From contig JAISJS010000367.1 of NCBI GenBank assembly GCA_031261385.1, forward strand, positions 1 to 17,518: a DNA stretch of 17,518 nt, written 5' to 3'. Below, piece by piece: positions 9,001 to 16,592 of the stretch (position 1 is the stretch's first letter; each line of letters opens with the position of its first letter). The notes under the pieces were generated by a model, which saw nothing but the letters and a program-made list of their open reading frames with translations, did not search any database and was not told the origin of the DNA. The DNA comes from Treponema sp. GTDB taxonomy: Bacteria > Spirochaetota > Spirochaetia > Treponematales > Breznakiellaceae. The position numbers and the translations under genes are program-made.

Positions 9001-9035
9001 CAAGTCCGGACGCGAGCGCTTCAAACAGTTATTAA
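6003..9035 (+). CDS. CE8 pectin methylesterase lipoprotein with FIVAR-like and Ig-like modules
   Basis: A 1010-residue modular lipoprotein. The signal peptide ends in LFIAC (lipid-modified C28). Two consecutive Ala/Leu-rich helical repeats (about 40-118 and 122-222) share the pattern VIQxDxxxxxxxIxxAxIVL...I..A...L...K..FE.L and resemble FIVAR-type modules. A beta-sandwich domain follows (about 220-405), then a Big-like Ig domain (407-498) and an SbsA/Big_5-like Ig domain (501-640). The C-terminal CE8 beta-helix starts near 646. CE8 hallmarks: GVYTELV near 684, QAEA, HQDTIQTTG (acid/base D795) and GDTDYIWG (nucleophile D815). The active-site Arg is probably R885 in YFSRNPG. The family removes methyl esters from homogalacturonan, making the substrate for PL9. 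Residues from the beta-sandwich to the C-terminus closely resemble the next protein. The next gene starts 13 bp downstream with its own SD, so the two are co-transcribed. Confidence 0.9.
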   Translation: MLHPAKKRLHRIFSVILSTVIMALFIACPNEPDDKPINRSALESAIQEAGDLLDSLPISADGTELNPGDEYVIQADHDTLSGKIDEAQIVLDDSDASQVQIDQAAADLNAAKTVFEGLVKYSEGVNFSGLETSVQTAAALLDSVKTLLDSSVTVGAKWVIQTDYTAFGGEIETAKIVLANKDLQNPGVTQPEINAAKTALDDKKTAFEALIKTVQAAPAPGSLVMFNASAAVYNGTGTVNFGANGERRLVYPEKVDIRNDVISIQAKITVTSTSGHNGTGFISVTGSTRKGYMMLTAQNVKNDGTGASGQGMEPAVSWAAGDEYIFKSEINKGIINHYVYSTAGVLVSQRVNQPIGTYTDGQGNPASFGHLETDTVYASIGGTAVQNMTWSDILVYRNGNLYTINSLQAQSVLPSLSVSASTARITTSTPGSVTYTATATGGGTAEITAVSADPATVRVDSFAGGTIHFSGLKAGTAEITVTNTADTAQTVKIAVTVTQFLTSDSYGALTAVYPAAGETSAYTDGEFMITFDTVPRLETGGAIYLYDKASGNVVDSILFADEKQPTLGSVTTVNVGPQLARVDGNSVYFTLHFNKLEYGKEYYIGIPTGAITATLNNRPFEGLSDVKTVASWSFITRAAPILNESVPISVAAAHNAAPDFRTVFGALKAIPAGSGSWTINVAPGVYTELVHYANSANVTVTINGTGSAPYGQDVVIQYTNCEDMNGGTHGRPSFYFSGANLVLKNLTLKNTTVRGQRYITNVTPTTNTQAEAIFFANGTNRTLAAFNCSFLSHQDTIQTTGKNWFYKCYIEGDTDYIWGTADVCLLEDCELVCVNDPKKTNSKDTILLVARTGSTAAATTTVPKGYVLFKSNVKVETGMTAYFSRNPGAGAYYDQTAVIDTDFYLEGVIAPTIWNASPPYTFLEDAWEHVGWKLYNVTAGGSPHDISGMRENAGEITEEVYNLEYNGRGTILNRVYRKAGGYQAAANVWNISALESAFGASPDASASNSY

Positions 9036-9037
9036 GC

Positions 9038-9043
9038 GAGGAG
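9038..9043 (+). promoter_or_regulatory. Ribosome binding site of the CE12-CE8 fusion gene
   Basis: GAGGAG lies 5 nt before the ATG at 9049, just after the upstream stop. It selects this ATG over the in-frame ATG at 8923, which lies inside the preceding gene. Confidence 0.75.
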
Positions 9044-9048
9044 TAATA

Positions 9049-12000
9049 ATGCCGGTTCGTCTTAAAGGTTTATTGGTAATGTTGTGTGTATTTACCGTTG
9101 TGGGACATCAGGTTTTTGGCCGCCCGATCAGAGAAAATGGGAGGGCGGAGCCGGTTAAAATTTTCCTCGCGGGGGATTCCACGGTTTGCGATTTTGTCAC
9201 CGACGGCGCATATCAGGTAAAGCGGGCAGGCTGGGGCCGTTATCTGCAATCCTGGTTTATACCGGGAACGGCGGCGGTGTTTAATTACGCCATGTCCGGC
9301 AGGAGCAGCAAGAGCTTTACCACGGAAGCGGCTTACCGGCGGGTGTTGAACGAAATCGGCGCAGGGGATTACCTGTTTATCCAGTTTGGCCATAATGACG
9401 AAAAAATCGAAGACAGCGCCCGGGGAACCGATGTCTCCGGGTCAAAGGAAACAGAAGGGTCCTTTAAGTGGTATCTCTACGAAAAGTATGTGGTTCCCGC
9501 CCGTCAAAAAGGGGCGGAGGCGGTACTGGTAACGCCGGTAAGCCGCCGGGAAGAAAGCGGCGGTGTAAGCGATTCCCACAAAAACTACGACGATGCGGTA
9601 CGGGAGTTGGCGGAAGAAGCCGGCGTTCCCTTGATTGATCTTACCCAAAAAACAGCGGAACTGTATGAGCGGATTTTGAGCGAAGGGGGCGCAGAAGGAA
9701 CGGCGGCGCTCTTTGCGGTACGAAAGGATGATGTTCCCGATAACACCCACTTTAACGGCGAGGGCGCCCAAGCGGTCTGCGCCTTGCTTATAGCAGGAAT
9801 TAAAGAATTGAAACTGCCTTTGGTAAATTTGATAACGAACAACGAAACCGCAGCGGCTGCCAGGGGGAACGCTGAAAATTCTCCGGGAACTTCTTTGATA
9901 GCGTTTAACGCGGCAATCCCAATGGGCGCTCTCGGATCTGCCTACCGGATCAGCGGCTTTGGTCAGGCCTCAAAAGAAGCCTGGTTGCTCTATCCCCGCA
10001 GGATCGATCTGCTTACCGACACCGTGAAGGTTGAGGCGAAGATGCATTTTAAAACCCTGGAGGGCCATAACGGCATAGGTTTTGTCAGCGTTGACGGTAT
10101 GGGCAGAAAAGGCTATATGATGATTTCGGGACAGAATGCCAAAAATGTAGGGACTACAGGCGGAGCGGGTGGACAGAGTTTAAACGCCGCATCCGGTTTT
10201 TTTGTCTGGGAAACCGGCAAAGATTATATTTTCAAATCTGAAATTGCCGGAGGTATCATCAATCATTATGTGTACGATGTTGACGGAACTCTGCTCGCCT
10301 CAAAAACCGATACCGAGGTAAACCGGGGGCACTCCAATACCGATATTGTGTATGCCGCAGCAGGCGGTACCGATACAGGAGAGGCAGTTTGGTCTGACAT
10401 TAAAATCGTTTATAATAATGCTGAATACATAATAGATTCTATCAGTCAGCAAAAAGACTTACCTGTTTTTTCTGTAACACCCAAAATGATCCGGCTGCGC
10501 AGGGGCGATACGGCGGAATTGGATTATATCGCTGCAGCTGCCGGTGGAAAGCCTGCATCTCTTGTCGCGGTTTCCGATGCTCCCGATATTCTCAAAATTG
10601 AAAAAAAGGGACGGGAAAAAATCACCGTCAAGGGGATTGCTTCAGGCACAACAACACTGCGCTTTGCCAACGCCGCCGAGCCGTCTCTCAAGGCGGAAGT
10701 TACCGTCACCGTGCTGGATTTTCCCCGGACAGCCGATTACGGACATCCGGCGCTTTATCCGGCGGCAGGAACGGCTGACGCTTACCCGGATGGTGAATTC
10801 TGTATCACCTTTGAAAATACCCCGGAATTGCTCAAAGGCGGCACGATCTGGATATACGACGGGCAAAACGGCCGACCGGTGGACACTATAGCCTTTGAAA
10901 ACGAGCGGCAAAAGGTATTGGGTGCGGCGGATAACGATATTTTTGTCGGCGATCAGCTTGTCCGTATCCAGGGTAACAGCGTTTACTTTACCCCGCATTT
11001 TGACGCACTTGAATACGGCCGCCGCTATTATATTGCTATTCCCGGGGACAGCATAAAAGCGGAATTAAATGGCAGATCTTTTGACGGCCTCCCTGATCGT
11101 AAAAACGCCGCTTTTTGGACCTTTAACACCAGGCCTGTCCCTGTACCGGAGGAGTCAAAGCCGATTACCGTGAACGGAAACGGGGGCGCGGACTTTCGTA
11201 CGGTTTACGGAGCCATGAAGGCGCTTGCCTTAAAATCCGGTTCATGGACGATCAATGTCGCACCCGGCGTCTACAACGAACTGGTTCACTACGACGGGCA
11301 GGCAGACATCGCTCTTGTCGGACAGGGAACAGCTCCCTTTGGGGGAGATGTGATTATCCAGTACACCAACTGCAATCAGATGAACGGCGGGACTAACACC
11401 CGTCCCGGTTTTTATTTTTCAGGCGCAAATTTGACGCTGAAAAATCTTACCTTGAAAAATACCTCCAGGAGGGGCATCTCATATACCGGCGGTGCGGTTC
11501 CCAGCGATACCCAGGCGGAAGCGCTCAATTTCGCCAACGGCGGCGGCAAAACTCTGGCCGCGATAAACTGTTCATTCCTTTCCTTTCAGGATACCTTGCA
11601 GACTACCGGACGGAACTGGTTTTATCGCTGTTATGTTGAAGGGGATACCGATTTTATCTGGGGAACAGCCGATGTCTGCCTGCTGGAAGATTGTGACATA
11701 GTCTGTCTCAACGATCCCAACCGTGAGGCCAAGGAAACCTATTTGATGGTTTCCCGCACCGGCCAGGCCCGTTCGGAAACGGTACCCAAGGGCTATGTGA
11801 TATTCAATTCGCGCGTAAAGGTTGCCGACGGAATGACCCTCTATTTCGGCAGGAATGCCGGAGGCTCGGGTTTTTACGATCAATGCGCCGTAGTAAATAC
11901 CCAAATTACCCTGGAGGGAAAAGCCCGGATGGGAAGTGCGATCTGGAGGACTTCACCGTATATTTTTATCCCCGGCGCGGCGGAACATGTCGGCTGGAAA

Positions 12001-12177
12001 ATATTCGGCTGTACTCTCAACGGCCTTCCCCTGGGTTCAGACGCCAGGCTGCCCAATACGGCGGTGCTTAATCCGCAGTTGGCGGAAAGCGAATACGGCA
12101 GCCGGGAATTGATTCTGAACCGGGTTTACCACAAGGACGGCGCGTATCAGAATGTACCGTCAGCGTGGAACCCTTAA
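9049..12177 (+). CDS. Secreted CE12 (SGNH acetylesterase) - CE8 (pectin methylesterase) fusion
   Basis: A 1042-residue exported protein with a Sec signal peptide (hydrophobic to VVGHQVFG, cleavage near residue 24) and no lipobox. Residues about 35-265 are an SGNH hydrolase of the rhamnogalacturonan acetylesterase type (CE12): GDST (nucleophile S44), NYAMSGRSSKSF, FGHND and DNTHFN (D231, H234). A beta-sandwich domain (about 283-461), a Big-like domain (471-558) and an SbsA-like Ig domain (561-696) follow. The CE8 domain (703-1040) has GVYNELV, FQDTLQTTG (D848), GDTDFIWG (D868) and a probable active-site Arg, R935, in YFGRNAGG. The expected role is combined removal of acetyl and methyl esters from pectin; the pairing in one chain is seen, the activities are inferred from family. 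From residue 283 onward it parallels the preceding lipoprotein. No transcription terminator is apparent before the converging gene. Confidence 0.92.
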   Translation: MPVRLKGLLVMLCVFTVVGHQVFGRPIRENGRAEPVKIFLAGDSTVCDFVTDGAYQVKRAGWGRYLQSWFIPGTAAVFNYAMSGRSSKSFTTEAAYRRVLNEIGAGDYLFIQFGHNDEKIEDSARGTDVSGSKETEGSFKWYLYEKYVVPARQKGAEAVLVTPVSRREESGGVSDSHKNYDDAVRELAEEAGVPLIDLTQKTAELYERILSEGGAEGTAALFAVRKDDVPDNTHFNGEGAQAVCALLIAGIKELKLPLVNLITNNETAAAARGNAENSPGTSLIAFNAAIPMGALGSAYRISGFGQASKEAWLLYPRRIDLLTDTVKVEAKMHFKTLEGHNGIGFVSVDGMGRKGYMMISGQNAKNVGTTGGAGGQSLNAASGFFVWETGKDYIFKSEIAGGIINHYVYDVDGTLLASKTDTEVNRGHSNTDIVYAAAGGTDTGEAVWSDIKIVYNNAEYIIDSISQQKDLPVFSVTPKMIRLRRGDTAELDYIAAAAGGKPASLVAVSDAPDILKIEKKGREKITVKGIASGTTTLRFANAAEPSLKAEVTVTVLDFPRTADYGHPALYPAAGTADAYPDGEFCITFENTPELLKGGTIWIYDGQNGRPVDTIAFENERQKVLGAADNDIFVGDQLVRIQGNSVYFTPHFDALEYGRRYYIAIPGDSIKAELNGRSFDGLPDRKNAAFWTFNTRPVPVPEESKPITVNGNGGADFRTVYGAMKALALKSGSWTINVAPGVYNELVHYDGQADIALVGQGTAPFGGDVIIQYTNCNQMNGGTNTRPGFYFSGANLTLKNLTLKNTSRRGISYTGGAVPSDTQAEALNFANGGGKTLAAINCSFLSFQDTLQTTGRNWFYRCYVEGDTDFIWGTADVCLLEDCDIVCLNDPNREAKETYLMVSRTGQARSETVPKGYVIFNSRVKVADGMTLYFGRNAGGSGFYDQCAVVNTQITLEGKARMGSAIWRTSPYIFIPGAAEHVGWKIFGCTLNGLPLGSDARLPNTAVLNPQLAESEYGSRELILNRVYHKDGAYQNVPSAWNP

Positions 12178-12183
12178 TTCGAT

Positions 12184-13608
12184 TTACCAGTACAGGGCAA
12201 ATTTAAGATAGAGACCGCTTGCTTCGTACTTCTCGTCGGTATTATCGGTTCCCAATTGCCGGTATTTAATCTGGCCCTCGCCCTTGCTTTCCAGACTGTA
12301 GTTCATGGCGATACCCTTGTTCTGGTTAAAGCCGATGATAAAGCGGCAGTTGTTGTATAATTTTAAACCTGCATAAACTTCATAACCGATATTTTCTGCA
12401 GGGGAGAATGTGTGTTCAAAGATCTTGCCGCCATTGGTTTTTTCGTTGACACCTTCTTTTGTCTTCCATTCGGCTTCACCCAGGCTGCCCAGTATCAAGC
12501 CGCCGCCCAGGATGTAGCAATCGAGAAAGGTAAGCTGGACATCAAGAGAAGCGGAAAGGATCGCCAGGGGTTCCCGGTAAATATGCTTGATTGAGTAAGA
12601 AGAAAAACCAAGGTTTCCGTCAATGGCCAGGGAGTCCGCTTTATAACGGGCGCCTGCCCCAAAACCTATGGCGAAGGTATCTCTGAAATCGGTGGTTCTC
12701 CGATCCGAGGCCGCTGAAGCGGTACCGCTCAGCACGTCAATGTTTTTCTCATAATATCCGATACCCAATCCAATGGGAATGGAAAACGTATCGTTGAGAT
12801 TCAGGGTATAACGTAAATCTGCGCCTGCTGAATTCCCGGAATAAATATCTGCGCCGTTTAAGGCATAGATTACTCCCCCCTGAAGGTTACCGGGACCGGC
12901 GGCAAAATTTTGAAGCTTCAGAGAAGCGTAGAGCTGCGGGGCGTATTCGCTTACTACCGGGCCGCCGTGGTCTGAAACACTTCCATCGACGTCGTAAAGC
13001 CGGGGCGTTGCTTCATCAAACCGGTAGTTGGTAGAAAAGGCTCCGGTAATCCGGAAAGGCTTATCGTTAATTATATTGTTATAAGCCGCTTCTATTTCAT
13101 AATTATAGGTATTGGCGGTTTTAAGCATATAAAGAACCGACTCGGTTTCATAGCGGGAAACTTTACCGAAATAAGATACTTCGTTTTTAAATTTTCCCAT
13201 TTTCAGGTTAAGGTCTACCGGGATATCCAGATTCAATGCTTTAAAAATCCCGGCCTTCCCGTAAACGGTATCCAATGTAAGGGAAAAATCCGACTGGCCG
13301 TAATATTCAAGCTGCAGGGGCACATAGAGTGAACCGGGCCGGTGGGTCGAGGCCAGTTTTACATAGCCTTCGAGAAATTCCACCGGTTTGTACCATACAA
13401 GGATGTTGGCATTGGTATAAAAACCGTTTCGCTGTTCCTCATAAGCGCCGTTTCCCTTGCCGCTCCCAATCGCCTGATCCTCTTCGGAGGCGTTCCCCAT
13501 CGTATATATGGTGGTCAGATCGCCCGATACCGCAAAACTGTTTTTTTCCTGAGCGAACACCGCCGCCGTGATTAACAATAAACAAATGACAAACAGCCTC
13601 TTAATCAT
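12184..13608 (-). CDS. Outer-membrane beta-barrel protein, porin-like
   Basis: A 474-residue protein with a clear signal peptide (MIKRLFVICLLLITAAVFA, cleavage before QEK). The mature part consists of alternating amphipathic strands rich in Tyr, Gly and Asn. It ends in LYLKFALYW, with the terminal aromatic residue typical of proteins inserted by the BAM machinery. I do not recognise a named family; it is about twice the length of KdgM oligogalacturonate porins and shows no obvious similarity to them. In this context an oligogalacturonide-admitting porin is a reasonable inference. GAGGAG (minus strand, 13617-13622) lies 8 nt before the ATG. The gene is transcribed away from the second PL9 gene and converges on the fusion gene with 6 bp between the stops. 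Confidence 0.75.
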   Translation of the reverse strand: MIKRLFVICLLLITAAVFAQEKNSFAVSGDLTTIYTMGNASEEDQAIGSGKGNGAYEEQRNGFYTNANILVWYKPVEFLEGYVKLASTHRPGSLYVPLQLEYYGQSDFSLTLDTVYGKAGIFKALNLDIPVDLNLKMGKFKNEVSYFGKVSRYETESVLYMLKTANTYNYEIEAAYNNIINDKPFRITGAFSTNYRFDEATPRLYDVDGSVSDHGGPVVSEYAPQLYASLKLQNFAAGPGNLQGGVIYALNGADIYSGNSAGADLRYTLNLNDTFSIPIGLGIGYYEKNIDVLSGTASAASDRRTTDFRDTFAIGFGAGARYKADSLAIDGNLGFSSYSIKHIYREPLAILSASLDVQLTFLDCYILGGGLILGSLGEAEWKTKEGVNEKTNGGKIFEHTFSPAENIGYEVYAGLKLYNNCRFIIGFNQNKGIAMNYSLESKGEGQIKYRQLGTDNTDEKYEASGLYLKFALYW

Positions 13609-13652
13609 TGATTTCTCTCCTCGCCGGTAACCAGCATAATTTTCAGATCAAC

Positions 13653-13672
13653 GTATAATGATACTTCTATAC
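13653..13672. promoter_or_regulatory. Candidate promoter/operator between porin and second PL9 gene
   Basis: GTATA (13653-13657) and TATAC (13668-13672) form an inverted repeat around a direct repeat ATACTTctATACTT (13661-13674). It contains a TATAAT on the plus strand (13654-13659), but no matching -35 is evident. It could serve the porin gene, the PL9 gene or both. Confidence 0.25.
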
Positions 13673-13691
13673 TTAACCACCAGCCGGAGAA

Positions 13692-13725
13692 AAAATTCCG
13701 CTTAATAATTGTATTATTCTGTCAT
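13692..13725 (+). promoter_or_regulatory. Conserved 34-nt block upstream of the second PL9 gene
   Basis: Matches 3169-3202 at 31 of 34 positions, with the 18-nt core exact at 13708-13725. It lies in the same orientation, but 108 bp rather than 70 bp before the start codon. The spacer between it and the PL9 start holds an 8-T tract and the AT-rich ggataattatta (13781-13792). The rest of the 225-bp intergenic region (13609-13833) shows nothing further. Confidence 0.55.
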
Positions 13726-13824
13726 TTAATCAAGAAAGTCGGAAAAGTGAAAAAAATCGACGGTATTTTTTTTAATAAAGGGATAATTATTAGTTTGGAA
13801 GAATTTATAGCGCTCTAATTGTGG

Positions 13825-13828
13825 GGAG
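13825..13828 (+). promoter_or_regulatory. Ribosome binding site deciding the second PL9 start
   Basis: GGAG within GGGGAGA lies 5 nt before the ATG at 13834. A TTG at 13819 is in frame, but it is upstream of this site and adds only five non-signal residues. Confidence 0.65.
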
Positions 13829-13833
13829 ATAGT

Positions 13834-16575
13834 ATGAAGTTTCTTAACAGAGCTTATAAGGCTTTTTTTTCGGCAGCCGCTGTCCTTTTAATTTGCACCT
13901 GTCAATTGTTTAACGGCATCGATGCACTTCGCTATACGGAAAACAACCCTAACGGGTTTGCGCCGGTGGAGTTATCTGATTCAGCTTTGGAGGGCAACCT
14001 GTTTCGGCTGTCCTTTGGTACGAGCGCCCGTGCAGCTGGCGATCTGGGCCAGAACACCAATCAGGGCATGGGGATTACGATGAACCCCGATGGTTCTGTT
14101 CTTCTTAAAGCGGTGAATACCTCCAATAACGCGGGAAAAATCGCCGGCAGTGAGGACGGAATCGCCTATTTCTATACGGAAGTTGACAAGAGCAAAAATT
14201 TTCGCCTGAGCGCCGATTTTGAGGTTCACACATTCGGATTTTCAAACAGTAAACCGGATCTGAACGGTCAGGAAGCGTTTGGTCTGATGGCCCGGGACTA
14301 TGTCCCCCAGTATCCCGGCTTCACCATGGAAGAAGTCCGATATGCCACTAACGGCGGTTATTATACCGGCCTGGGACGCCCCGACGCCCCCGGGGGTTCG
14401 GGAAATATGGTAATGGTTGGTGGGGTAAAGCGGGGAGTCAGAATGTATTGGCGTACCGGGGTAACAGACCCGGTAGGGGATGCCATTGAAAATCCTGACA
14501 CCGTTGCGGATGCGTCCAAGGCCAAATTTTACTATATGCCCAGGGAGCTGCCCGATTATTCCAAGTGGTCCAGTACCTCAGAACGTTCCGATTTTCCCAC
14601 TGCGGGGACCAAGTGGTCTCTGTACCTGGAAAAAACCAATAACGGTTTTAAAGGCAGTATCACCCCGCCCTCCAACAAAGGGGTTAAGCCCAATACCAAA
14701 CGGGATGATGTGATATTGGGCGAAACGTATGAGTATGAACTGTTGGAGCCGGATCTCCTTTTCAGCATCAACAAGGAAAAATATTATGTCGGTTTCTTTG
14801 CCAGCCGCGATGCCATGGTAACATTACGAAATTGGCATTATGAGGAAGCGGCGGTGGAAGACTGCGCCCCCCGGGTTGATCCTGTACCGGATCTGGTTTC
14901 ACCGACCTTCACCGTTGCATCCCCTGCATTTGCATCCGGCGCCGGTTATACGTACTATGCCCGCTCCAATATGGAGGGGGTTCTTTCCCTGACCCTGAAC
15001 GGAACGGTTCTCCAGTCCCGGCGGGGGGTTTGGAAAACGGAAAAGACCAATGCCAGCGCCGTTCCGTTCTCCCTTTTCGAGGTGCCATTGGATTCCCTTG
15101 TTGCGGGGGACAACACCTTCAGGGCAGTTTTTACCCCCGACAAAGAGCAGCCCAACTGGGCCGAGTTCCAGGGACCGCTCTTCGCGGTGGGGAATACCAA
15201 TGCCCTTACCAATACCTTTGTGGTGAATTATAAGACCTATGGCGGAACCGGCGGTGAAATATGGGCAGCCAATAACGGCCGGCCCGGTAACGCGGGAACC
15301 TATGACAGCCCCCTGGACATCGACACGGCCATTGCCTACATTCAGCCGGGCCAGACCATCAAGCTTAAGAACGGCCGGTATTCCCGCCTTGCGGTACTTA
15401 TTCCCCGGTATAACGATGGCACTGCAACCCTGAAAAAACGGATGGAGGCCGAAACCCGGAATGAAGTAGTCTTTGATTTTGCAACCGATATCTTCAGGGA
15501 AAAGGATGTTAAAGGATTTGAACTGAACGGAAATTACTGGGAGCTTGAAGGCTTCCATCTTACCAACACGGCCAACAAGGTAAAGGGCATGAACGTGGGG
15601 GGCAGTAACAACATAGTCCGCTGGGTAAAGGCCTACTTTAACGGGGACACAGGGATACAGATTGCGGGGGCAAGTACCGAGCCAAAGAGCATGTGGCCCT
15701 CAAACAACCGGATTGAGTTCTGCGAATCCTTCTCCAATATGGACAAATCCCGGGAAGACGCCGACGGTTTTGCCAGCAAACTTACCTCCGGCGAGGGCAA
15801 TGTATTCTACTGGTGCATCGGTCACCACAATGCTGATGACGGCTGGGATCTTTTCAGCAAAAAGGAAACCGGCAATATCGGGGCGGTTTTTCTGGATCAC
15901 TGCATCGCCTATTCCAACGGACGTTTCCTGCAAACCGGCACCATTGTCAATGACGAGGGCATTCCCGTACCCCACCTTGCCGAAGAGTCCACTCATTCCG
16001 GCGGTAACGGATTCAAGATGGGCGGGGAAGGGCTTCCGGTGCTGCACCTTGCTAAAGACTGTCTTTCATTTAACAACGACGCGGACGGTTTTACGAGTAA
16101 CTCCGATCCGGCGATATTGCTGACCCAATGTACTTCCTTTAATAACGGCAGGACCGTCGAGGAAAACGCCGTTTCCCGGCCGGGTAACTTTGCCATCTAT
16201 GGCGCCGGTTCTGCGGCGACCACCGGCCTTGACGCCGTGGTAACCCAGGTAGTTTCCCTGTATACCCTTCCCGGTCCCACCGCGAGCGACCGGCTTGAGA
16301 TACGGTCCCCTGCGAGCGGCTACAAATGGGACCACACCGTAGGCGCAACGGTAAACACATCGGGCAGGAAGCTGACGGTGACGGATAACGTGGTAAATTC
16401 CGTACCCCCTTTTACTGCGGATGGCTTTGCGCCCTGGAGCGGTGAAGTTGCCGAGAGATTTGAAGGTACATTCCTGAATGTCGATCAGGATAACGGACAC
16501 TACATACTGAATGGCTTTGCGCAGCTTAAAAATATCATCGGCACCATGCCGGGCGCAACCGGGCTCTGGGATTAG
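13834..16575 (+). CDS. PL9-family pectate lyase lipoprotein (copy 2)
   Basis: A 913-residue paralogue of the protein at 3273, with the same domain order. The signal peptide is followed by LLICTC, a lax lipobox placing the lipid-modified Cys at C23. The beta-sandwich region runs about 43-340 (KIAGSEDGIAYFYTEVD, FGLMARDYVPQYPG, KYYVGFFASRDAMVTLRNWHY) and an Ig-like region about 350-465. The PL9 beta-helix starts near 469 (GGTGGEIWAANNG). EDADGFASKL (E641-L650) contains the acidic Ca ligands and the probable catalytic K649, then HHNADDGWDLFSK. The catalytic rungs are closer to the general PL9 pattern than in copy 1 (DADGFTSNSDP is retained). An extra segment, EGIPVPHLAEE, precedes GGEGLPVLHLAKD and looks like a short internal duplication absent from copy 1. 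Expected role: Ca-dependent beta-elimination of polygalacturonate at the cell surface or in the periplasm. It heads a unit with the next gene. Confidence 0.91.
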   Translation: MKFLNRAYKAFFSAAAVLLICTCQLFNGIDALRYTENNPNGFAPVELSDSALEGNLFRLSFGTSARAAGDLGQNTNQGMGITMNPDGSVLLKAVNTSNNAGKIAGSEDGIAYFYTEVDKSKNFRLSADFEVHTFGFSNSKPDLNGQEAFGLMARDYVPQYPGFTMEEVRYATNGGYYTGLGRPDAPGGSGNMVMVGGVKRGVRMYWRTGVTDPVGDAIENPDTVADASKAKFYYMPRELPDYSKWSSTSERSDFPTAGTKWSLYLEKTNNGFKGSITPPSNKGVKPNTKRDDVILGETYEYELLEPDLLFSINKEKYYVGFFASRDAMVTLRNWHYEEAAVEDCAPRVDPVPDLVSPTFTVASPAFASGAGYTYYARSNMEGVLSLTLNGTVLQSRRGVWKTEKTNASAVPFSLFEVPLDSLVAGDNTFRAVFTPDKEQPNWAEFQGPLFAVGNTNALTNTFVVNYKTYGGTGGEIWAANNGRPGNAGTYDSPLDIDTAIAYIQPGQTIKLKNGRYSRLAVLIPRYNDGTATLKKRMEAETRNEVVFDFATDIFREKDVKGFELNGNYWELEGFHLTNTANKVKGMNVGGSNNIVRWVKAYFNGDTGIQIAGASTEPKSMWPSNNRIEFCESFSNMDKSREDADGFASKLTSGEGNVFYWCIGHHNADDGWDLFSKKETGNIGAVFLDHCIAYSNGRFLQTGTIVNDEGIPVPHLAEESTHSGGNGFKMGGEGLPVLHLAKDCLSFNNDADGFTSNSDPAILLTQCTSFNNGRTVEENAVSRPGNFAIYGAGSAATTGLDAVVTQVVSLYTLPGPTASDRLEIRSPASGYKWDHTVGATVNTSGRKLTVTDNVVNSVPPFTADGFAPWSGEVAERFEGTFLNVDQDNGHYILNGFAQLKNIIGTMPGATGLWD

Positions 16576-16592
16576 GAGGAAGAGTGATAACG

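Noticed and set aside
12153..12194. TGTAC...GTACA inverted repeat spanning the convergent stops
   Set aside because: 5-bp arms with a loop over 30 nt inside coding sequence; expected by chance.
12184..13608. Identification of the barrel as KdgM
   Set aside because: Length about twice that of KdgM and no recognisable shared motif; only the genomic context suggests oligogalacturonide uptake.
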